A stretch of 64,000 nucleotides of DNA, from the NCBI GenBank assembly GCA_037043235.1, contig JAWRVZ010000056.1, positions 124,001 to 188,000 of the forward strand. The letters run 5' to 3'. Of this stretch, positions 10,160-23,121 are shown piece by piece (position 1 is the first letter of the stretch; the number at the start of each line of letters is the position of its first letter). The notes under the pieces are model-generated. The model made no database searches. It saw only the letters and a program-made list of their open reading frames with translations, and had not been told where the DNA came from. The translations under genes and the position numbers were made by a program. This DNA is from Rhodeus uyekii. Its lineage: Eukaryota > Chordata > Actinopteri > Cypriniformes > Acheilognathidae.

Positions 10160-12780
10160 CATATATAAAAAATTCTACATAGAGGTTAAAACAATACAAA
10201 TGTTCTTCATGTTGTATTTGAAGACTAAATAAATGTATTCACCTTCAATAAATCCTGTTTATGGTCATAAGGTCATAAGTTTATGGTAATATGTAGAGCT
10301 AGTTTTCACATACTTCCACATAAAATTGTCAGTAAAGATGCATTAGGTGAGCAGACACACTATTAAGTATTGCTGATTCATATCTCTGATTGACTAAACA
10401 CCAATAATGACTAACTCTCCTTTTCTGTTTTTGCAGGCATTAAATTGTGCGTTTTTTTTCTGACTCATGCTTATTCACTCACTGAGACCCGACCATAAAC
10501 CTTGATGTTCCCTAATGTCTAGAATGCACCTGCTCATTCACTTGAACGGCTGAAAGAGCTAATCAGTGTTTTGGCACCTAAAAGGCTTGGGCACAGTTTT
10601 AGGTAAAGTTATCTGGTGTGTAGGAAAGCAGGGCACTCTCTGCCTCTGCACTTGCCAGAGTCATTCGTCAGCACCTGGAATGAAGAAACGGGGGAGAATA
10701 CATCTTGTGAATAGTGGGAAATGGGAAATAGTGAACAATGCTTCCCAGCTCTCCCATTTTGCGATTTACAATCTTCCAAAGTGGGCTGTAAAATTCCCCT
10801 CTCTGACTGGCACGAGCACTCAAGCTTCTTCTCTCTGGCTGTTTGTCCATGTCTTAAATTTTCTTTAATCCCCATGAGATGCCATATTACACAATCCCAT
10901 AATCACATGGCTGATGTGCAGCATTTAGGGCATGCCATCTCAAGCATGATAAGCTTGGACAGAAAAAAAGCTCTAAAAGCAATCATTGTGATAGATAAAT
11001 CTGAAATACTATTTCAGATGGGACTGTTCGCATACATCTGGAGAATTTCATGTAATTCTTAAGTACATTGTGTTCTATTCAGCCAAACCCAAGAACAATA
11101 TGCACAGTATAAATATATTTAAAAGAGATATGTCATGCAAAACATGATTTTTCCTTGTCATTTTGAAATGAAAGAACTCAATGAAGAATATACTCACCCT
11201 TCAGCACTCCTGTTGAAAACGTTTGTGGAAAGTGAGATACATTTTTGCAAGATTCCCTGATGAATAGAAAGTTCAAAAGAACAGCATTTATTTGAAATAT
11301 TTTTTTGTATTAATGTAAATGTGTTTATTGTCACTTTTCATCAGTTTAATTCATCCTTGCTAAATAAAAGTATTAATGGCGAATAAAGGTGTAAAACTTT
11401 GGTGCAAGAAACGTTGCCTAATTGTATAAGTGGACTTTAACTATACATATTTATTTTTGTTTGTTGTTAGACATTTGTAGACATTTGAAAGACATTCTGC
11501 TTCTGGTGGAAATCAGATCCGTGGCTCGTCGGAGTACTTGGTCACAGGAAGGGTTATTTATGACTATAGGATAAAGAAATACTGCTGATATCCTTTCTGT
11601 GCCCCCATTTTGTGTGTTTTACCATCACACAAGGGCATGTATTATTTTTTTTTCTTATCTGCTAGGTTTCACACGTTGATGAGTGCCAGAGTCTCCCAGC
11701 AGGTGAAAAAAACAGCTGTTTTGCACTTCACTCTGCCATAACACACACTGTGTTTTGAGGGATACACACATGCACCTAGACACACATAATCATAACCTTC
11801 TGAAACTCAGAAAGCACAGATAAGTAAGCATAGCTGTTCCTCCTGCTGGAATTAATATCTAAGACACCATTTATAAGTGATTATACACAGCTGGTACAAT
11901 GAGAGAATATGAGTGTAATGAAAATGATTTAGTTTTGGTTATTTTGTAACTGATTCAAGGCTCTCACAATGAACAGTTTTATTGTATGTTCATGAACTGC
12001 ATGAGGACTCTTCAAAAATATAAATGTTGTTCTCTAGAGAAAAAATAAACGGTTCAGAGCAATATTAGGGTGAATAAATAATGACAACATTTTCTTTTTT
12101 GAATGGGTTATTCTTAAAAACAGTCACTGTGGTGTCATGGCTGTGTTTCTCCAAGGCTGAAAGGGTTCACTGGAGGGCTGGGGCTGTCACTGCTCTTCAG
12201 TCTGTGTTTATCAGGCTACAAGAGCATGACAGCTTGTATGCTTCATTACAGCTTCAACCGCAGCGTAGAGTTGCAGGTGGCCGTGTGTGCTTCCTGCCAG
12301 CTCTCTCATTCACACATACGTTACAGTTCTCATACGCAGTCCGTCTCTATTTTTGACTCGCATTCTATCTCTCCTGTCACCTGTGCTGCTCATTAGCAGG
12401 AGGTCTTTTGTTTTCCTCCAGAGGTGAGTGAGCGAGCACTGGTGGTGAGAGCTCTGCCATTCTGTGGGTGTCAGACTGTGTCATCCTGAGATAACCTACT
12501 ACACGCTCTGATTCCTGCTCATTTTGTACTGTGGTCATGTTCCCTCACTTTTGAATAACATTTCACACATGTTCAGAAAGGTAGGAACTAAGAGGTGGTC
12601 TACATTGTTGTTATTGATATGCACTCAAAATTGTGTTACTTTATTTAAATTTATTGTGATGGTCCCTTAAACTCATTCTGTTGACTAAGTAATGTTGCAC
12701 CTAGATAGCTACTAACTCACATTAGAATATTAGTAAAGCATTTGTTGACTGGTATGGTTTAGGATAGAATAAGTTGAAAT
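10160..12780. other. No recognisable gene
   Basis: Non-coding AT-rich DNA. The frames around 10566-10870 and 12081-12356 are open on one or both strands but lack recognisable domains, and I do not support them as genes. Confidence 0.5.
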
Positions 12781-12950
12781 GGATATATTAATGGATTTAT
12801 TGATGGATATATGGATTATGGATAGACAGACAGATGGATGGGTGGATGAATTGATTGATGGGTAAATGGATAATAGATAGATAGGCAGATGGATAGATTA
12901 ATTGATTTATTCATGGTTTGGTTGATTGATTGATTATGGATGATACTGAT
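12781..12950 (+). repeat. Degenerate GATG/GATA tetranucleotide repeat
   Basis: An imperfect array of ggat, gatg, gata and gatt units with interruptions, an old microsatellite. Confidence 0.7.
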
Positions 12951-13970
12951 GATACTTGTGGGCTTGTAATGTACTTCTTCTTTTGAATAGGCTTAGCTTG
13001 CTCTCTTTTGGACTCTTTTTCACGAGTGCCTTCCACATTTAAAACTGTAGACTCAAGTATTCATAGATTACCCTGTTTTGATCCAGATAAATCCATCTGT
13101 GAAACTGCCGCACACTGGCTTAGCATAAGCAGTATAGCATGCATAAATAGAGTTCTTGACTCCTTATTCTCACATGAAGATGAAACCGGTATAAACGTCT
13201 GGTTTATGAACCATGCTTGCAAAAACAGGAAAAAAGATAATCAACGGGGGGAAAAGAAAGCTGTTGACTGAACTCATTAGAGAATATTCTTTCTCTAAGG
13301 TGAAAGCTAATAGTTGGCGGTTCTGTCTTATTTGTGTTTGAGGATGCGTTTGTGTTTGTCTGAGCGCATGTGTGTGTGTGTGTGTGTGTGTTTGTGTTTA
13401 CTGGCGTTGTGCTGGAGTCTGAAGACGATCACTGGATTAATCAGGCATTTATTCCAAGGAGAATAGCAAACGGATCTATTCAGTAAACACTTTAGGCGAG
13501 TGTCAAAGAGGCAGGCTAAGCCATGCCTGACAGATTGGGCATGTCAAGGCCCCATCACACACATTTTTTGCTAGCCTTGGACTAATAATGAGTATGCCGA
13601 TCACATGAACCCCCTTTCCACCAAGCCACATTCAAATGGTCTCCATATGCGATATGGTGGCTCAGCCATTTTTAAAAAAAATCAACGTTAATTTTCATAG
13701 GTATTCGGACAAAGTGTGTCTCTAGCATACATACATTTTTTCGTTACTGGATAGACACTGATTGCATTGATGTACTAGATATAGATAATATCAATTAGAT
13801 AAGGAGGAAGAGGAAGTAACGAGGAGGGGTTCAAAAGGTACTTATAAAACAAAGAGATTTCATCCAAAAACAAACAAAAGACAATATGAAAGACAATATG
13901 ACAACAACAACCCAACAGAGGGATCAACATATAGTCCAAACACAAACAACAACCGACTAACATGTGAGTG

Positions 13971-14030
<60 letters not shown>

Positions 14031-14660
14031 TGTGTGAGACTGATGAGGGTGAGTGAAGAAAGGTGTGCATGAATGAGAAATGGAGTGCAGGAGGTGATTA
14101 GGGAGGCTCATGGGATGTGTAGTTCAGAATGTGTCTGGTGATATGTGAAAATTATGTTTACATAGGTTTTCCTTTTAATGTGTTGATATCATACATTCCT
14201 GTATAGTGCCTTTAAGTGTGTGTATTTACACACTTTATGTACAAATACCTACAAATAAGGATGGCACCACACTGAAATAATGATGGTCCATTTGAATGAG
14301 TCATTTCCAGTGTGCTCTAATGCTCATGATTTCACGGTGTTGGGCATCTAGTAACATTGCTACAAAGCTGAACTGACCTGCTTTGCCAGCTTAACCATGA
14401 TATCATCGCATCACAAAACCTCTTTAGTGTTACCCCCTACTAATGCTTTATTCCCAACTCCAGACCTCATCCAGCACCAAGCTACAATCCCTCATCAGAT
14501 CAGCCTCATGGAGATTCATGAAGGTTACCTTCACAATTTAATCCTTGACTCCATTCCTCACAAAGGAGGCTTAGGTGTTTAGCGAAGAGGAGAAAGTCCA
14601 CACTTTAAGGTACTGATTCACTGCCATGATATGCAATTTTTCACTGAAGAATCTAAATGT
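12951..14660. other. No recognisable gene; two microsatellites
   Basis: Non-coding. A (TG)11 tract lies at 13369-13390 and a (TA)27 tract at 13974-14027. The frames that cross these tracts are artefacts of the repeats. Confidence 0.55.
13974..14027. repeat. (TA)n microsatellite
   Basis: 54 bp of uninterrupted TA. Confidence 0.95.
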
Positions 14661-14664
14661 TAAT

Positions 14665-15225
14665 AATAATTAGTTACATTTATATAGTGCTTTTCAAGAG
14701 CTCAAAGCACTTACATAGAAGGGGGGGGAATATCCTCAACCACAACCAATGTGCAGCATTGGTGATGATGCAAAGGCAGCCATATTGCGCCAGAATGCTC
14801 ACCACACACCAGCTGAACGATGGAGACGAAACAGAGCAATGAAGCCAATTAGAGTATGGGGGTGATTAGGAGGCTGTGATGGACCAATGCCAATGGGCAG
14901 ATTTATCGGGGTTAAACCCCTACTCTTACGAAGGACATCCTGGGATTTTTAATGACCACTGAGAATCAGGACCACAGTTTAACGTCTCATCTGAAGGACA
15001 GTGCTTGTTGTGTCCCCGTCACTACACTGGGGCATTATGACCCACAGAGACTGCAGGGTGAGCACCCCCTGCTGGCCTCACTAACACCAGCAGCAACCTA
15101 GTCATTTCCAGGAGGTCTCCTATCCAGGTACTTACAAGGCTCAACCCTGCTTAGCTTAAGTGAGGTCAGTCTTAGGTCAGTCTTACCAGTCTTAGGTTAC
15201 AGGGTGATATGGCTGCTGACAAAAT
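14665..15225 (-). mobile_element. 5S rRNA-derived SINE (SINE3-type)
   Basis: The block at 15110-15172 is a clear relative of 5S rRNA in antisense. It reads ggaggtctcctatccaggta, then ggctcaaccctgcttagctt, matching the reverse complement of the 5S internal promoter region (box A, intermediate element, box C). The SINE therefore runs on the minus strand with its 5S-derived, RNA polymerase III-driven head near 15.2 kb. A unique body follows (including the conserved ctgggatttttaatgaccac), and the tail near 14.67 kb has a tttatatagtgcttt motif like the tails of fish CR1/L2-type LINEs, which probably supply its retrotransposition machinery. A small duplication (tcttaggtcagtcttaccagtcttagg) disrupts the head, so this copy is probably silent. 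Confidence 0.75.
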
Positions 15226-18200
15226 GCTTTCTATTCCTGTTCCCATTTCCAGAGTGTAGCTGCAACATCTGCTCCATAAGCTCCTAAAATATTATCCTCC
15301 ATTATCTATTGCAGAAGGATTGCAAATCAAGGAGGTCTATATGATACCTGGAGAAAGCTATTTGTATGTATCGTCTTAGGTGGCATAGAAGGTATGCAAT
15401 TTGACATTTGTTTTGTTCCAGACGATTCCAAACTTGGAATTCTTCGACTGAAGTAATAACTTGAATGGTGGCTAAAGTCAGATATCCAAACTTGATTAAA
15501 ACCAACTTCAGTGACCTGTGTCATTTTCAATATGCTGGCAGCTAAAGTGTCAGAGAATTCAGAGTTCTGGTTTGCTTAAAGTCCAGCATGACTGGGATTT
15601 TTGGAGGTCATACATATGAAATTACAGCTGTTGTTGAAAGGATCCTGACAATTGTCATTTACCAGCTATTACCAAGCCAAAACTACTAACTATCAGCATT
15701 GTTTTTGAAACATGCATTGCGTGCAAGTCAAAGTAATTTTTCTTTTTCGGAGATGAACTAGGGCATTGCCCAGTGCTCTTAAAACAGCAGGAAACTGTTG
15801 TGGCTTTTTATAGTAAACGTGACAGCTTGATATATTGTTTTTGTTTATTCATATAAGCAGAGCAGCAAAAAGATGCAGTCGTGACCTTAAAAATCACCAC
15901 AGATGCATCCTCCCCTGCAATGCTGTGCATCAATAGATTGCTGCCTGACTTATCTAGCGGCCTCAGTAGGCACGCTCATTGCCTTTGTTATATGGATGGT
16001 TTTAGAACCGAGGCTTACGTTTCTTAACCAAATGCCACTACATGCATTCTGTGGTTTGAATCCAATACAAGATTTAGTTTAAGCTTTTGTAGGATGGTGA
16101 CGCTAAAGGGAATTGGAAGTTTCTACAAAACTGTGTCAGCGTCGGCTATGGTCAATCAGTCATGCACTATGGTACTGCAAAATTCTGTGCAGCTGTACTC
16201 TCTTTAGAATTAAATGGGACTTTGGAAAATGCCATAATGTACTGAAGCTCATGCTCATCTAGTATTAGATCTAGTCCACAATGCAACTGTGCAACCAGTA
16301 CAATGGAAGAGACCATCTGACTGCCTCAGTTTGTTCTGTTTGTGTTTAGGGGGAGATTATCTGAAATATGCTGTTTCAATTCCAATTTGATTCCTGAATT
16401 TGAATTAGATTTGAGTTGAAGTAGAAAATGGGAATGTCCATTGAATTTGATTTGAATTTGAAGATATTCAACTTTAATTATTAAATAGAGAAGTGTGTCT
16501 AGACAAAATGTAAATGTTGACTTGATAAAACAGTTTTAAAGTTTTAAAATTCTTATTTATATATTATATATTTTACCATAGTAAAAACAACAACAACAAC
16601 AACAACAACAAAAACAGTAAGATGGAAGAACCTTTCAGTTCCCAGAATAGATTTCATAATTGTATTTTTTCACATTTGTTTTTTATTACAGTTCAGTAAA
16701 TTTAAAGTAAAACTTTTGAGTAAATTTCTCTTCCTGACATTCCAGTTTAAATCCATGTTAAAAATACAGAATTGGCCAGGACGTTTAATTAGAGAAGTAA
16801 AGTTTATATTAACAAAATTTGAATGTTGGCTTGAAAAAGCAAGAAAAAAAAGAAAGAAATTGTATTTAGTTTACATATTTCTCCTTATCTAATAAAGGAA
16901 CCTTTGAAGACCAGGATGGGTGAACACTTTTACCAGAATGAAACTAAGTTGAACTTCATTTTCAATTTATTAAATTTCTCTCAAATTTCTCTCCTGTCAA
17001 TCAAATTCTGATTCAAGTTCCTGGTAAAAAAAAAAAACGAGGGATTGCAAATGTGTTTTGTTTCAAGACAATAAAACACCGTGCTGTTCACTTAAGTTCT
17101 GTAAAGTCAGCCAATCAATCTAAATTGAGAAAGTGATTGCCAGTTTTGTGTGCGGCATACGGTTGACGTGCCTGTCTGAGGCTAATGTCCACCTACCTCA
17201 AACAACATAAACAGTCCCAGAAGAACCTGTCCAGACAGCAGAGACACTCAGTACATGATCCTTAAAACCCCACGGGAATCATTCTTCCACAACCAGATGT
17301 CTGCCTCTTTATTTCTTAAGAACTACTGAGCTTGCTCTCTTTACACAAATCCCTCCAGTATACCCCACAAGGGAAGACTCAGAAATCGAGAAATACAGAG
17401 TGAAAAAGAATGTCTCATTTTTCTCTTGTACTTTCCAAGCAGTAAATTCTTTTACATTTTTTCTCACAAAGCTCCAACAAAATAATGGTTGCAGGGGGAG
17501 AAAGTTACAGAGCAAGATCCAATTATAAAGGGGCGGTGAACAACCCCAGACATGGCACGCAGTGAACAGCAGATAGGGAGGAGGAGCAGGAACCTCAAGC
17601 AGGTGTTGAGACTCTGCTTTAACTGAGGGTGAACAGATTGTCTCCATCCTGCCAGCATTCATCAGGATGGTAATATCAGCTGCCCCCTGCTAACCAGACA
17701 AAATGATAAGACCTTTTGCCACAAGCAGTCCTGAGTAGTGTGTGAAGAAATGTTACACATAGTTGTGATGGCTTCTTATGGAAATATAGTCAGTTGCTCA
17801 ACAGGCATCTTAGTAATAAGCATAGGCAGTTTCTGATCTCTGTTTGACAAGATTGTGTGGTTTCTGTTGATGTGCATACAAGTTTTAGAACAAGCACACA
17901 ATGATTTGATGTTTTAACTTAAAGGCCCCGATATACTGTACTTCTAGAGAAATCGAAGAATAAACTAGCGTGACATAATTTAGAATAAACTAAAGTTTGT
18001 TTGGAGTTTGCTGTAAGTTAATTCAGGCTGGTAAACACTTTCAAACTACCATCGGTCCATGACGATAATGTTATCGGTAGGTGTGCGCTGAGGTTTTGCC
18101 TTCTTAATAGCATAAAAATTGTGTGGCATAAAAACCTTCTCCAGTGAATTTCTTCTGAAAAACATGAACACACTGAGAAACTGCTTTTTCTAATTGTAAA

Positions 18201-18400
18201 TACAAATATTGACATGTTTGATGTTTAATACTGTAAGCCTTTTTTTAAAGAAACCTGTTGTATGAAGTACTATATAAATAAACGTTATATGGCTTGCGGA
18301 CATTCAAACATCCAACTTTTTCTTAACCCTGAGCGAACAGTGAAAAATAACCTCCTTGAGAGTATGTCAGGGCCATTAATGCAGTATTTCCATTCCTAAA
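15226..18400. other. No recognisable gene
   Basis: Non-coding. A (CAA)n tract lies at 16587-16611. The frames at 15302-15530 and 17309-17662 show no domains. Confidence 0.5.
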
Positions 18401-18955
18401 GCCATATCGCACTTGCCATTTCACTGGCTCGCTTCTAGCTCGCTTCAAATTCAAAGCACTGACACATGCTTCCAGTACTAACACAGGCTTAGCACCCCCA
18501 TATTTCCACTCGCTACTACAAATCTACACACCTTCAATCGATCAATGAGCAATGACTCGTGGTACCATCACAGAGAGGCAAAACAATCACTCTCAAGAAC
18601 ATTTTCGTTCACCGTTCCTGCTGGTGGAACGACCTCCCTGCCCTCATCCGGAATGCAGAATCCTTGCCACTATTCAAAAGACAGCTGCAAACTCTTTCAT
18701 GAGCTCCTAACATGATACACATACAAACACATACCACCTCAACCACACTAAAAAACCTTCCTCTTTGTCTCTTTATTCTCCAGGCTTATACTACTTGTTT
18801 ATGTAATGTTCAAAACTTTGTATTGTAAGCACTCTTATGTACTTTTGCATCTTCAGGATGAATCGCATTCTGTACTCCTCAAATTGTAAGTCGCTTTAGA
18901 TAAAAGTGTCTGCTAAATGAATAAATGAATAAATGTAAATGTAATTAGCCAACAA
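18400..18955 (+). mobile_element. 3' end of an L2-type LINE
   Basis: The 3' part of a CR1/L2-group LINE. Near 18560-18700 one frame reads HREAKQSLSRTFSFT and, after a shift, WNDLPALIRNAESLPLFKRQ, the typical C-terminal segment of the ORF2 protein. The end (18888-18955) has the diagnostic tail: gtcgctttagataaaagtgt forms a small stem with an AGATA loop, a one-base variant of the GGAUA loop recognised by UnaL2-type reverse transcriptases. It is followed by short terminal repeats (gaataaat/taaatg). It is 5'-truncated and its coding is frameshifted, so it is inactive. Confidence 0.7.
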
Positions 18956-18968
18956 TGCACTGGAAATA

Positions 18969-19888
18969 CACTCACTGGCCACTTTATTAGGTACAACTCG
19001 CAAGTGCAAGGTTGGGCCCCCTTTTGCCTTTCTAAAGGCTTTAATTCTTCAGGGCTTGGATTCAACAAGGTGTTGAAAAGATTCCTCAGGTGCTATATTT
19101 GATTGAGAACTGGTGACTGTGGAAGCCATTTGACTGAGATCATTTGAGAACTCACTTTTATGTTTAAGAAATCACTTTGAGATGATTTGAGCTTTGTGAC
19201 ATGGGACGTTATCCTGCTGCAAGCAGCCATCAGAAGATGGGTATAAACTGTAATAATCAAGGGAAGAACACGGTCAGTAACAATGCTCAGGTAGGCTGTG
19301 GCATTTAAACAAGCCTAAATTGACACCAAGGGGCACAAAGTGTACCAAGAAAATGCTTCCATGTTGTTTACACCAAATTCTGACCCTACCATTTGAATGT
19401 CGCAGCACAAATCAAGACTCATCAGACATGGCACAATTGTTCAGTTCTTCTATTGAGCCCATGCCACTTGTAGCCTCAGTTTCCTATTCTTAGCTGACAG
19501 GAATGACACATGGTGTGGTCTTCTGCTACTGTAGCACATCTGCTCAAGTTTCGATGTGGTATGGGTTCAGAGATGCTTTCAGTTGTGACAAGTGTTTGAA
19601 CCAGTCTAGGCATTTTTCTCTGACCTATGGAAGCAACAAGGAATTTTCATGCACAGAACTGCCACTGGATATTTCCTCCTTTATCAGAAATCAGAAAAAC
19701 TCAGGCCAGCCCAACTTGCAACAACAACACCACTTACATCACATTTCTTCTGCATTCTGAGGCTCTGTTTGAACTGCAGATTGTTTTAACCATGTCAACA
19801 TGCCAAAATACATTGAGTTACTGCCATGCGATTGACTTATTGGGTATTTAGAAGTTGAACAGGTGTACCTAATAAAGTAGCTAGTAGT
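18969..19888 (-). mobile_element. Tc1-like DNA transposon with both terminal inverted repeats, transposase pseudogene
   Basis: Both ends are present. The left end reads cactcactggccactttatt and the right end, in reverse complement, reads ctactagctactttattagg. TA lies immediately outside the left end. Minus-strand remnants of a DD34E transposase are visible: QQDNVPCHKAQIIS around the second catalytic Asp (near 19210-19235) and a decayed version of the 'SP.LNPIEHLWD' region carrying the third acidic residue (near 19100-19140). The interval that should hold the first Asp is heavily decayed (DSSXF-like, near 19410). Stops, indels and a shortened length (about 920 bp against about 1.2-1.6 kb for complete Tc1-like elements) mean it cannot move by itself. 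Confidence 0.75.
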
Positions 19889-20700
19889 CTTTCCAAATGA
19901 AAATCGGATTCTTATAATAACTTTTACCAAAAAATGTTGTCATCATACATCTAGGGGGGGAAAAAACATTAATTTCTTTCTCCAGATTTTTAAGATAAAC
20001 ATGTAAGGAACAAAATCAATATATAGTCATATACCTGTGATAGGTGCTATTTTACTGAGAGACAAAGACAGACTCATTATAGCCTATGCTGTTTGATTTA
20101 TTTATTGAAATATGTAATATGTTAAATTTTCTTTAGCTATCCCTATCTATGGTAGGAGCAACAAAAAGGTAATTTTGGACACTATATCTGTAAAGATACC
20201 CTTAAAGTTCGAAATTGCAAGTTAAGTACACCAACAAAATCATTGCTAAACATGTTTTAGCTCTTCAGTTGGCTTGGTTGATATTTTTAATCCCTATGTT
20301 CTCCTTTTTTCAGTTCACAGCAATTCAATGTTGGGTGTAGAATCAATATTTTTTGTTCCAGACAATTTGGCTTTTATTTGCTGTTGATTGTTAAAGTGAC
20401 TTAATGTGTACTAGACTACTTTAATTAATATTATGGTCTGCTCCTTTACCAATTAATAATATTGCTGATAATGCTGTTGAAATGTGTGTAAATGTGTCAT
20501 ACTTGCTTAATCATCAGTGTGCAAAGACCTGCCATACTTTATACTTTTTACATACTTTTTTACTGCAATAGATTTGTGGTCAATAATTAGGTTGTACTAA
20601 AGACATTTGATCTGCAGTGCACAATCAACAAGATAAAGCACAGAGTATAAATGATGCTGCTTCACACAAAAAAAATCAATCGTCAGGTTCTTACTTGTTT
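19889..20700. other. No recognisable gene
   Basis: AT-rich non-coding DNA with no nameable repeat. Confidence 0.5.
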
Positions 20701-20703
20701 TAC

Positions 20704-20826
20704 CTGGAATCTTTTTTCTGCTTGTCTTGGACAGTGGCTGTGCCAGAGGGTTGAAGGGGAGATGATGTGACTCAGGGAGATTTCTGCCTGGTTGCTCTCT
20801 GCAGGCTGCGTGAAGGGGAAGGTAAC
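20704..20826 (-). other. Candidate 123-bp exon, minus strand, unidentified protein
   Basis: On the minus strand a 41-codon open segment is bounded by an acceptor-like cccacctgcag with a C/T-rich lead-in and a donor-like ccag|gtaaaac. Both junctions are in the same phase, since 123 is divisible by three. The peptide contains NQAEISLSHIISPSTLW, which loosely resembles the start of tudor domains ('vSHIiSPS.fwvq'). That resemblance is by eye only and may be chance. No companion exon was found on either side. Confidence 0.25.
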
Positions 20827-20829
20827 CTG

Positions 20830-23068
20830 CAGGTGGGCTGACGCTTGAAGGAATTTTCCTGCGCATGGAGGAAATGGAACAAAATGGTTTCTGTCACAGT
20901 GAACAGACAAACTTGAACACACACATACGCACACCCAGTGCATCTGAACTTATGACATAAAACCCATTCTTAGCCCTGTGACTGAAGCTCCAATGATACT
21001 CTTCATATTTCATACCCAGCAATGCTCTAACCCATGAGCAACATTAATATAGCTTATATAGTTTTTTTTTTATTCATTTGCAAAAACAAGTTTCCATAAT
21101 TGCTCTCACTCTCAAATGATACATGCATACATGCATGCATGCATGGATTAATGTTAATGTTATTTGAATTGTTCCATCCATTTATTCATCAAATGTATTA
21201 AAGTATCAAATGCTTAATTATATATAAGGTGTTTTCCAATCTGAACACAAAATAACCACTGACTTTCTGGAAATCACTACCAGGTTGTGTTTTATATAGT
21301 ATATATGGGCTCTGTGAACATACAGAATTTTCTTTTTTGCACTGAAGGAAAAAAACATGTCACATGGGTTTGGAATTGTATAAGAGTGAAAAAGAAAATA
21401 ATACAGTAAAACTTTAAATCCTATAGCAATATAACTACAGGATGAGCATCCATGAGACATAAAGAAAACCTCATCTCAGACTGTGTACTTTTCTGTTCTA
21501 TTCATACTGCACAAAATTACAGCTAGTTACACTCCATCAGAGTCATTAGCATCCTCTCACTGTCTTTCTAAAAACAGAAGATTGTACTGTGCAGACACAT
21601 AGCAAGATTACTAGAGAGGCAGTCTCGGGAGAACAGAACCTCAAATCAGCAGTGTGAAAGTGTCCCTTAGGAGATACACCAAAGGTGTTTCATTCCCTCT
21701 GATGATGTGACAAGGTATGACTCAAAAGAGTGCAGGTCACGCATGTGTGAGCACAAGCACATGGGTATTGTGTAGGGGTTACCTCACATCTGTTTTTTGG
21801 ATAAAGGGGGTAAAAAAAGTTTTTTTTTAATTAACATATTAGTCATTAAAAAAGAGACATGATCTCAAGGGAAATCAAACAGTCACAAATTATTTCCCTT
21901 CTAGTAAAGGCAGTGTTCCACAACTTTTTTTTCCTGCCCACTATGGCTGTCTGCTGTCTAATTTGTCTGTTGCATCAATTACTGTTGGTTGGGTCCTGAC
22001 AACAGACATATTTCCATCAGAGGACACCTGATAGATATTTATCAGTGTATGCTTTGATAATTAACTGATAATTAAAAGAGAATAGTGTCTTTCACCATTC
22101 CATGCAAAGGATGACATCATAGTAAACTATTACTGATCAGTCCATATCAGAAAGCAAACTCATATCTATTCAATGCCATACATTGACATGGGATTGCTTG
22201 CTTAATGATTTTAAACTATGTTTAGCTCTAAACATTTTCTCATCATTTCAGGATTTTAAATTTTCTGTCTGTAAACATGGCCTTGCATTGGCAAACCAGA
22301 GTCTTCATAATGGCTTTTCAGAGTGAATGAAAGTAAGTGCTAATTCAGCTAAACAAGAGCTTGATTATAAGATGATCATCAAGGGGGGCTTTTTATTTTG
22401 CTGGGTGGATCTTGATGGGATGGTTAATTCTGAGTAGAAGTGTTTACTTTGGAAGGAGAACACCCAATGATTGGTTATTAAATAGTACAAATAAGGAGAT
22501 TTTATGGCCATTTTGTAATTCACCCTTTAAATAAAGCATACTGTAAAATGTTTTGCCCTGCTTCAAATAAATGCCTCTACAGGAAGTCCTGGACTGAATA
22601 ATCCATAGCAATATAGTGTTCAGTGCAACAGCTCCCCCATCTTAACAGAACTCTTGCACGCATGCTGTGCTTCGAAATAAATTGATCCAGAAGATTAAAC
22701 CATTTTAATGCTATGTTCTACTTACATGTAGTTATACTGAGTGCAGAGAAACAACCGGTCATTACTTTATGGAGCGTGCAGATGGCACAAAGAATAGAGA
22801 ATTGCCCAGACAGAGTGAAAAAGTCAAATACCTGTCAAACACTTTTCAAGCTTGTACAAATGGTTTTAATGAACGTAATTTACGGTGGATCATTTATGAT
22901 TCATAAATTGTTCCACAAGGACCTCATTATGTGATTACTTTGAACTGTGGAGTTAAAGGAAAAGTTCAAATACAGGTGCAGACAACTATTTGGGGGTGGG
23001 AGGGGACTCAAAACTGATTCATGGTAATACTGAAACAAATATTGGTATAGAAACAATGTGTGTGTGTG

Positions 23069-23121
<53 letters not shown>

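Noticed and set aside
10566..10875. Overlapping open frames on both strands
   Set aside because: No domains, no codon-level signal visible, no splice signals; chance openness.
13860..14111. Frame with Ile-Tyr repeats
   Set aside because: Product of the (TA)n tract.
15110..15172. Possible functional 5S rRNA gene
   Set aside because: Only the internal promoter part matches, with substitutions and a duplication, and it is joined to a SINE body.
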